In this document: one piece after another, positions 6,716 to 11,248 of the stretch | Numbering within the stretch: position 1 is the stretch's first letter | Layout: each line of letters starts with the position of its first letter | NCBI GenBank assembly: GCA_036266995.1 | Contig: DATAWX010000025.1 | Span: 1 to 11,248 of the forward strand | Direction: 5' to 3' | Length of the DNA: 11,248 nucleotides | From: GCA-003244245 sp036266995 | GTDB taxonomy: Bacteria > Actinomycetota > Actinomycetes > Mycobacteriales > Pseudonocardiaceae | Made by a program: the position numbers and the translations under genes | Notes under the pieces: generated by a model | Databases searched by the model: none | What the model was told of the DNA's origin: nothing | Seen by the model: only the letters and a program-made list of their open reading frames with translations

Positions 6716-6754
6716 ATGGGACCACCTGGTTGCCACGAGCATGGGACCACCTGG
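6716..6754. repeat. IS21 terminal direct repeats
   Basis: Two copies of ATGGGACCACCTGG (6716-6729, 6741-6754) lie just past the istB stop. IS21-family transposase binds such multiple terminal repeats. The partner set at the istA end is absent. Confidence 0.75.
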
Positions 6755-6759
6755 AGGTG

Positions 6760-7599
6760 TTAGTGAGCATTGTGGGCCTCGTTGGCGGGGTCAACGCCGA
6801 CACGCCGGGTGGGTCGGTTTCGTTGCCGGTAGGAGGGGCCTTCGATGATCAGGGTGTGCGCGTTTGAGGTGAGCCGGTCGACGGCGGACTGGGCGAGGAG
6901 CGCGTCGCTCATCATGGTCAGCCACTCGGAGGGTTCCCGGTTGGAGGTGCAGATGGTGGTGGCTTTGCGGTGGCGTTCGACGACGATCTCGTAGAAGTCG
7001 TTGGTCTCGGTGGTGTCTAAGGGTCGGAGTGCGAAGTCGTCGAGGATCAGTAGGTCGACCCGGGCCAGCCGGCGCATCTCGGCGTCGAGGGTGTTGTCGA
7101 GCCGTGCGGCGCGTAGCCGGGTGAACAGCTTGTCGGCGCGGGAGAAGTGCACGCTTTTCCGGCGGCGGATGGCGATGTGTCCCAGGGCCGAGGCGAGGTG
7201 GGTTTTGCCGACTCCGACCGGGCCGAGGACCAGGACGCTGTGGTGGGCCTCGGTGAAGCGCAGGCTGGTCAGGTCTGACCACTGCATCCGGTCGTAGCGT
7301 AGGTCTTCGGGCTCGTTCCAGGTGTCCAGTCGCATGGTGGGGTCCAGCCCGGCGGCCCGTGCCCGGAGCATCGCCGAGCGGGACTCGCGCCTGCTCACCT
7401 CGTCGGAGAGCAACAGTTCGAGGAACGCGGCGTGGCCCATGGTGCGGGCCCGGGCCAGCGCGAGGCGCTCGGGCAGGGTGGTGGTGAGCCCGGACAGTTT
7501 CAGCGTCCGCAGGATCCGGGTCAGGTCTGCGCCGACTGGGTCGACCGGCCCGGTCGGGCCGCTGGCAGTGGTCGTGGTCGTGGGTGTGGTGGTGGTCAT
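6760..7599 (-). CDS. istB: IS21-family transposition helper ATPase IstB
   Basis: The protein is 279 residues from ATG 7599, and this start codon shares an ATGA overlap with the istA stop. IstB is an AAA+/DnaA-like ATPase that selects target DNA and activates the IstA transposase. Walker A is GPVGVGKT at 126-133 and Walker B is LLILDDFAL at 183-191. The conserved TSNREPSEW (218-226) and the basic C-terminus (SYRQRNRPTRR) are present. The N-terminus has a low-complexity Thr run (MTTTTPTTTTT), then the usual helical IstB domain (LKLSGL..LPERLALAR). A longer open frame upstream to 7959 overlaps istA out of frame and is not real. The gene is intact, but its partner is truncated. Confidence 0.93.
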   Translation of the reverse strand: MTTTTPTTTTTASGPTGPVDPVGADLTRILRTLKLSGLTTTLPERLALARARTMGHAAFLELLLSDEVSRRESRSAMLRARAAGLDPTMRLDTWNEPEDLRYDRMQWSDLTSLRFTEAHHSVLVLGPVGVGKTHLASALGHIAIRRRKSVHFSRADKLFTRLRAARLDNTLDAEMRRLARVDLLILDDFALRPLDTTETNDFYEIVVERHRKATTICTSNREPSEWLTMMSDALLAQSAVDRLTSNAHTLIIEGPSYRQRNRPTRRVGVDPANEAHNAH

Positions 7600-8558
7600 G
7601 AGATGGTCTCCGGTGGGGTGCTGGCGACGTTGGCGCCGCCGCGGATGAGGGTGAGCTGGGTGGCGCCGCGCACGGTGAACTCGCTGGGGTCGCGGGCGAA
7701 GCGGCCACTCGGTGCGCCGGCCGCGGCGGGCAGCGTCGAGGGGTTGTTCTCGGTGGCTTTCTCGAGCATCGAAGTGATCTTGGTGACCGAGACGACGTCG
7801 AGGTCCAGCGAGCGTGAGCAGGCGGTCTCGACCGGGGTCGGCCCGTAGCGGCGGACCAGGCCGAGCAGCCGGTAGACACTGCGCATCCGAGTCCAGGGCA
7901 GCGGGTCGTCCAGCAGCCGCTGGGCGTAGATCCCGATGTTGTGGCCGTGGCTGGTGCACAGGGCGATCAGCTTGGTCAGGTCCCGCATCGCATACCCGGC
8001 CTTGTCGGCGGGCAGGTCGCCGGGGTCGGTGCTGCGTCCGCCGGGTGGCTGGCGCGGGTGGGTCTTGACCAGCGCCCCGCCAGCGAACAGCTTCACCAGT
8101 TGGCTGTCAGCGCGGGCCTGCAGGTAGTGGCCCAGCAGGTGCTCGGGCACCGAGTACAACGATCGGGCGATCTCGACGTGGAAGTCGCGGTGCACCTTCA
8201 CCCGGGAGAACACCGGCATGTCGTAGGCCTGCGGGACCGGGAGCAGGCACGGGGCTTCGAGCTCGGCGAACATCTGGGCGGGGCGGGCCGCGGTGGTGCC
8301 GTGGATACGCCCCCCGGCGGTCTCGCGGCACCACTTCTCCGCCCGGACTTGGGCATCGGCCAGGTCAACGAACTCCTCGCCGGCAAAGAAGTTGCCCCGC
8401 ACGTACTGGACAGCCCGCTCCACCCGGGGCTTGTCCTGCGGGCGGCGCACCCGGGCCGGGTCGGTACCGAACCCGGCGTGCTGGGTGTAGTCCAACCAGC
8501 CGCTGCTCAACCGCGGGTTGACCGCGTCCGGGTCGGTGACCACCGCCTTGAGGTTGTC
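7596..8558 (-). pseudogene. istA: IstA transposase, 5'-truncated remnant
   Basis: The remnant is about 320 residues, corresponding to the C-terminal part of the ~500-residue IS21 DDE transposase. The recognisable frame begins at P-D-N-L-K-A (8561-8544). Its Asp would be the second catalytic residue of the DDE core. The catalytic Glu is in KPRVERAVQYVRG. The C-terminal beta-barrel region (DFHVEIARSLYSVPEHLLG) and tail follow. The N-terminal helix-turn-helix and first catalytic Asp are missing. Just upstream the frame meets a TAA inside the RIT-like end, which confirms that the truncation is a junction and not a late start. A GTG at 8543 could start translation of a defective product. The stop overlaps istB as ATGA. 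Confidence 0.88.
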
Positions 8559-8577
8559 CGGTTTCTGTGCCCGGCAA

Positions 8578-8656
8578 CGTTATGTGGCCGGGATCGCGCC
8601 ATCGTGTTCGGAGCATCGGCGCAGGTGTGTGCCCCGCTCGGGAGGGGCACATAACG
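8578..8656. repeat. Inverted repeats at the RIT-like left end
   Basis: CGTTATGTG (8578-8586) is matched by CACATAACG (8648-8656). Nested next to the right arm is a hairpin, TGTGCCCC (8628-8635) with GGGGCACA (8644-8651). TGTGCCC also occurs at 8566-8572 just outside the left arm. The position, between truncated istA and the first recombinase, suggests recombinase binding or crossover sites at the element's end. Confidence 0.6.
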
Positions 8657-8711
8657 GTGGCCTGCCGAGACATGGTTCTTCCTCCAGCTGTCACGTCGAG
8701 AGGAAGTTGTC

Positions 8712-9974
8712 ATGTTGGAGCAGTACTTCGCCAAGCCGGACACGGTCGATCGGATCCGGGGTTCGTGGATTGCAGCGCAGATCGGGAACTATGTGGGCTG
8801 GCTGGTCGAACACGACTACAGCACCAAGAGCATCTGGCGCCGGGTCCCGCTCGTGTTCGCGTTCGGGGAGTTCGCTCGTGCGCGAGGGACGAGCGGCATC
8901 GGCGAGTTGCCTACGCACGTCGAGGCGTTCGTGGCCGACCGCGTCGCACGCCACGAGGCGCGCACAGGGTCGACGCGGCCGATGGCGAAGGAGGTTCGGG
9001 GCCCTGTCGAACAGATGCTCTCGGTTGTGCTGCCCGGCTTCGAGCCGAGCGGGCGGCCCCAGCAGGCCCGGCCGTTCGCCGATGTCGTGCCTGGCTTCTT
9101 CGGCTACCTGGTTGAGGAGCGTGGTCTTCGCCCTGCCTCGGTGCGTGGCTATCGCCATCATCTCGACCGCTTCGAGGCCTACCTCCAGAGGATCAGCGTC
9201 GAGTCGATCCAGGAACTCTCGCCGACGGTCCTGAGCGCGTTCGTTGTCGAACGCGCCGCCGCCGGGCTGGCCAAGAGCACGGTGCGCGATAGTGCTGGGG
9301 TGCTGCGGGTGTTCCTGCGCTACGCCCACCGAGAAGGTGTCCTGGCCAGCGACCTCAGCGCCGCCGTCGGTTGGCCGCAGGTCTACCGGCTCTCGAACAT
9401 CCCCCGTTCCATCTCCTGGGACGATGTCAACCGGGTCCTGGCCGGTGTCGAGCGCAGAACGGCGGCGGGCAGGCGCGACTACGCGATCTTGCTCTTGCTG
9501 GTCACGTATGGGTTGCGCGGGCGGGAGGTCGCCGCGCTCAGTCTCGATGACATCGACTGGAAACGCGAGCGCTTGGCGATCCCCGAGCGCAAGGCCGGTC
9601 ACTCCACGGCGTTTCCCCTTTCTGTCGTGGTCGGCGAGGCCCTCGTGGACTATCTCCAACACGGGCGTCCCGCGACACCCGATCGTCACGTGTTCTTCCG
9701 GGCCGTCGCTCCGCGCCGGCCGATCGGGGCGGCCGCGGTGTCCTCACGGGCCCGCCACTACCTGCTCAAGGCGGGTGTCGATGTTCCCCGTCCGGGGGCG
9801 CACACCCTGCGCCACTCGGCGGTGCAGCGCCTCGTCGATGCCAACTTCGACTTGAAGAGGATCGGCGACTTCGTCGGGCACCGCTCGCCGCGCTCCACCG
9901 AGGTCTACGCCAAGGTCGCGGTCGCGGCGCTGCGCGAGGTCGCGCTGGGCGACGGCGAGGCGGTCCTGACATGA
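8712..9974 (+). CDS. Tyrosine site-specific recombinase (first gene of RIT-like element)
   Basis: The protein is 420 residues from ATG 8712, with GAGAGGAAG about 6 nt upstream. An N-terminal extension of ~120 residues is followed by a core-binding SAM-like domain (~122-215) and a complete catalytic domain. The catalytic residues are R269 (YGLRGREVAALSLDDID), K294 (ERKAGHS), H364 and R367 (HTLRHSA), H390 (FVGHRS) and Y399 (STEVYAKV). The protein should therefore be active in strand cleavage. The length and architecture fit RitA or Tn554 TnpA-like proteins. Its stop overlaps the next recombinase's start (ATGA), indicating coupled translation. It is oriented opposite to istA/istB. Confidence 0.9.
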   Translation: MLEQYFAKPDTVDRIRGSWIAAQIGNYVGWLVEHDYSTKSIWRRVPLVFAFGEFARARGTSGIGELPTHVEAFVADRVARHEARTGSTRPMAKEVRGPVEQMLSVVLPGFEPSGRPQQARPFADVVPGFFGYLVEERGLRPASVRGYRHHLDRFEAYLQRISVESIQELSPTVLSAFVVERAAAGLAKSTVRDSAGVLRVFLRYAHREGVLASDLSAAVGWPQVYRLSNIPRSISWDDVNRVLAGVERRTAAGRRDYAILLLLVTYGLRGREVAALSLDDIDWKRERLAIPERKAGHSTAFPLSVVVGEALVDYLQHGRPATPDRHVFFRAVAPRRPIGAAAVSSRARHYLLKAGVDVPRPGAHTLRHSAVQRLVDANFDLKRIGDFVGHRSPRSTEVYAKVAVAALREVALGDGEAVLT

Positions 9975-10759
9975 ACGACGACCTCGCCACCGCCGTCGCG
10001 GACTTCTTGGCCCACAAGCGTGCCCTGGGCCGGAAGTATCACACCGAGGAGGCCACGCTGCGTCTGCTCGTCGCCTTCGCCACCCAGCACGGGGTGCACG
10101 ACCTGCGCCAGCTCACACCCGGTCTGCTCGACGAGTTCGCCGCCTCCAGACCGAGACAACGAGCCCGCAGCTTCAACCACCTGATCGGGATCCTCGGCTG
10201 CTTCCTCGACTGGGCGGTTACCCAGCAGCGCATGCAGGCGGCGCCGTTGCACACCACCCGGCGACGGGAGACGGCCCAGCGCCTTCCCTTCCTCTTCGAT
10301 CTCACCCAGGCCCGTGAGCTGCTCACGTCGGCCATGGCGCTGCCCGACAACCCGAGGGCCCCGGGTCGCGGGGCGATCTACCACGGCATCTACGTTCTCT
10401 GTTACGGCCTCGGGCTCAGATCCGGGGAGGCGTGTGGGCTGCGTCTGGGCGACATCGACACCGACCGGCAACTGCTCATCGTGCGGGGCGGCAAGTTCGG
10501 CAAGAGCCGCCTGGTGCCCCACGGGCCGCGCATCGGTGAGCTCCTTGCCCGCCAGCTCGAGCGCCGGCGGCTCGATGGCGCAACAGAACCTGCCGCGCCG
10601 CTGTTCAGTTTCGACGCTCGGCGCAGCGTGAACCCAGGCAGCGCGAGCCAGACTTTCCATCGGCTTGTCGTCGAGTTGGCCTTCCCGGTGCCCGACGGCG
10701 TCGCGCCGCCGCATCTGCACTGCCTGCGTCATGCCGTGTTCATACACTGCGCAGCATGA
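9971..10759 (+). pseudogene. Second tyrosine recombinase of RIT-like element, C-terminally truncated
   Basis: The open frame gives 262 residues from ATG 9971 and shares ATGA with the preceding gene. The N-terminal core-binding domain (~5-95) and half of the catalytic domain are present: R150 in YGLGLRSGEACGLRLGDID, lysine(s) in GGKFGKSR (172-179), and H250/R253 in LHCLRH. The frame then changes to AVFIHCAA and stops, so the second His/Trp and the nucleophilic tyrosine are missing. Typical family members continue for roughly 60 or more residues. The product should be unable to cleave DNA. The break lies at about 10735-10745, where another recombinase begins. The stop codon lies inside the start of that next frame. 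Confidence 0.82.
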
Positions 10760-11130
10760 CCGGCACACAGCGTCAGCAGCGGGGCCGGACCCGGACCCGG
10801 ACCCGTAGTCAGGAGCAGGGGTCCTCGGGGTGGGCGGGGGAACCGGCGGCGATCTATTGCCGGATCTCGAATGCTCGGGATGAGGATCAGACCGGGGTGG
10901 ATCGTCAGGAGCGGTTGTGCTGTGAGGTGGCGCAGCGGTGGGGGTTGGTGATCGCCTCGGGTGCGGTGTTGGTGGACAACAACCGGTCGGCGTGGCAGCG
11001 GAGGCGGAAGCGTCCGGGGTGGGATGCGTTGCTGGAGGTGATCCGCGCGGGGCGGGTGCGGCATGTGGTTGTGTATCACCCAGATCGGTTGATGCGCCAA
11101 CCCCGGGACTTAGGAGCCGGAATGAATTAA
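10756..11130 (+). pseudogene. Serine recombinase (resolvase/invertase N-terminal domain), truncated
   Basis: The frame from ATG 10756 has 124 codons. A basic leader (RTRTRTR, encoded by three copies of CCGGAC at 10785-10802) precedes the resolvase N-terminal domain: AIYCRIS with the catalytic Ser at ~38, then VDRQER, LVDNNRSAW, RPGWDALLEVIRAGRV and VVYHPDRLMRQPRDL. These are the motifs of large serine integrases of actinobacterial elements. After Arg-Asp-Leu (~11111) the frame reads GAGMN and stops, so the rest of the catalytic domain, the recombinase domain and the zinc ribbon are lost. No ribosome-binding site is visible before the ATG; an 8-bp palindrome CTGCGCAG (10747-10754) sits there. 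It may be the remains of a separate element's integrase. Confidence 0.85.
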
Positions 11131-11248
11131 CTTATTCATGCCGTGGCTCGATGGCGTAATTCCAGTCTCCATGGAACTCGTGTCGGGTGAGGGGTATCGA
11201 TTCCTTTTGGTGATCGGTGAGTTTGATTTTAGTGGGGTAGAGGTTGGG
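11112..11248. mobile_element. Unidentified DNA interrupting the serine recombinase, possibly another element's end
   Basis: The serine-recombinase similarity stops abruptly near 11111 and the sequence becomes noticeably more A+T-rich. It opens with a near-perfect hairpin (11114-11149). No coding sequence is recognisable in the remaining ~100 nt. The type call is an inference from the abrupt break and the terminal symmetry; I did not recognise the family. Confidence 0.35.
11114..11149. repeat. Near-perfect hairpin at the recombinase breakpoint
   Basis: GAGCC (11114-11118) pairs with GGCTC (11145-11149). Inside it, CGG-A-ATGAAT (11118-11127) pairs with ATTCAT-G-CCG (11134-11143) with a single mismatch. 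The loop is the A+T-rich TAACTT. The symmetry is seen directly; its role is not known. Confidence 0.65.

Larger units (their letters stand above)
6706..8558 (-). mobile_element. IS21-family insertion sequence, istA end missing
   Basis: The element contains istB and the 3' two thirds of istA in the usual overlapping order. Its istB-side end shows the tandem terminal repeats typical of IS21 elements: ATGGGACCACCTGG at 6716-6729 and again at 6741-6754, 25 bp apart. The outermost base is probably near TGCCAGCG at about 6706, but that is an estimate. No matching CCAGGTGGTCCCAT is present on the far side. The istA-side end has been removed where the RIT-like element begins at about 8559, so the copy cannot transpose by itself. 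Confidence 0.8.
8559..10740 (+). mobile_element. RIT/Tn554-like tyrosine-recombinase element, right part missing
   Basis: A left-end structure (8578-8656) is followed by two tyrosine recombinases overlapping as ATGA. This arrangement matches RIT (recombinase in trio) and Tn554-type elements, which normally have three such genes in overlapping order. The element starts inside istA, so it inserted into the IS21 copy or was joined there. The second recombinase stops within its catalytic domain at about 10740, where serine-recombinase sequence begins. The third gene and the right end are absent. The boundaries are estimates from loss of protein similarity. Confidence 0.65.

Noticed and set aside
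6791..7879. 362-codon minus-strand frame overlapping istB and istA
   Set aside because: It is extremely Pro/Arg/His/Ala-rich and out of frame with the well-conserved istB and istA, so it is a compositional shadow.
8691..9689. 332-codon minus-strand frame opposite the first tyrosine recombinase
   Set aside because: The plus strand has a complete set of tyrosine-recombinase catalytic residues; the antisense frame has no recognisable domain.
9905..10768. 287-codon minus-strand frame opposite the second recombinase
   Set aside because: Antisense to a recognisable recombinase domain; Glu/Gly/Val-rich shadow composition.
10785..10805. CCGGAC hexanucleotide repeat at the serine-recombinase N-terminus
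   Set aside because: Only three units, in frame (Arg-Thr repeats); probably simple slippage in a flexible leader and not a functional repeat array.

Overview
The window is high-GC DNA with GTG and TTG starts, overlapping GTGA/ATGA junctions and gene families typical of mycelial or related Actinobacteria. A Pseudonocardiales or other Corynebacteriales/Pseudonocardiales-type host is plausible, but the genus cannot be fixed from the sequence. The left two thirds look like the core of an actinomycete integrative and conjugative element (AICE, pSAM2-like). The right third is a pile-up of transposition and recombination debris.

Positions 1-4691 (minus strand, read right to left) carry the replication and transfer module. 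In transcription order it holds a Pra-like replication/excision activator (4691-4215), a small conserved protein (4218 or 4113 to 3826) and a 66-residue protein (3836-3636). A gene-poor, hairpin-rich stretch of about 500 bp follows. Then come a TraB/FtsK-type DNA pump (3134-1546, broken by a one-base frameshift at 1908-1911), a 129-residue protein (1549-1160) and the rolling-circle initiator RepSA, which runs off the left edge. Stop/start overlaps (GTGA, TGATG, an 11-nt overlap) show two tightly coupled transcription blocks. The expected xis and int genes would lie left of position 1.

Positions 4691-6540 hold the apparent control and accessory module. A plus-strand regulator (4893-5777) has an N-terminal DNA-binding-like domain and a C-terminal domain resembling DUF5919. 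It converges on, and overlaps by 11 nt, a minus-strand HAD-family phosphatase (6525-5767). In pSAM2 this place next to pra is held by korSA and the Nudix gene pif. Here a different regulator/hydrolase pair takes it, in DNA with clearly lower GC. The 200-bp pra/regulator intergenic region has an unusual one-sided cluster of GTCT/GTCTC repeats, and the 9-mer TCGTCTCAC recurs directly in front of the HAD gene.

Positions 6700-11248 hold nested mobile-element remains. An IS21-family element (left-end repeats, intact istB, 5'-truncated istA) is cut by a RIT/Tn554-like element. That element has one complete tyrosine recombinase, and a second one that ends just after its HxxR motif. Its end abuts the first ~115 residues of a serine recombinase, which is itself broken at about 11111 by unidentified DNA that begins with a near-perfect hairpin. 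No rRNA, tRNA or CRISPR array was seen.
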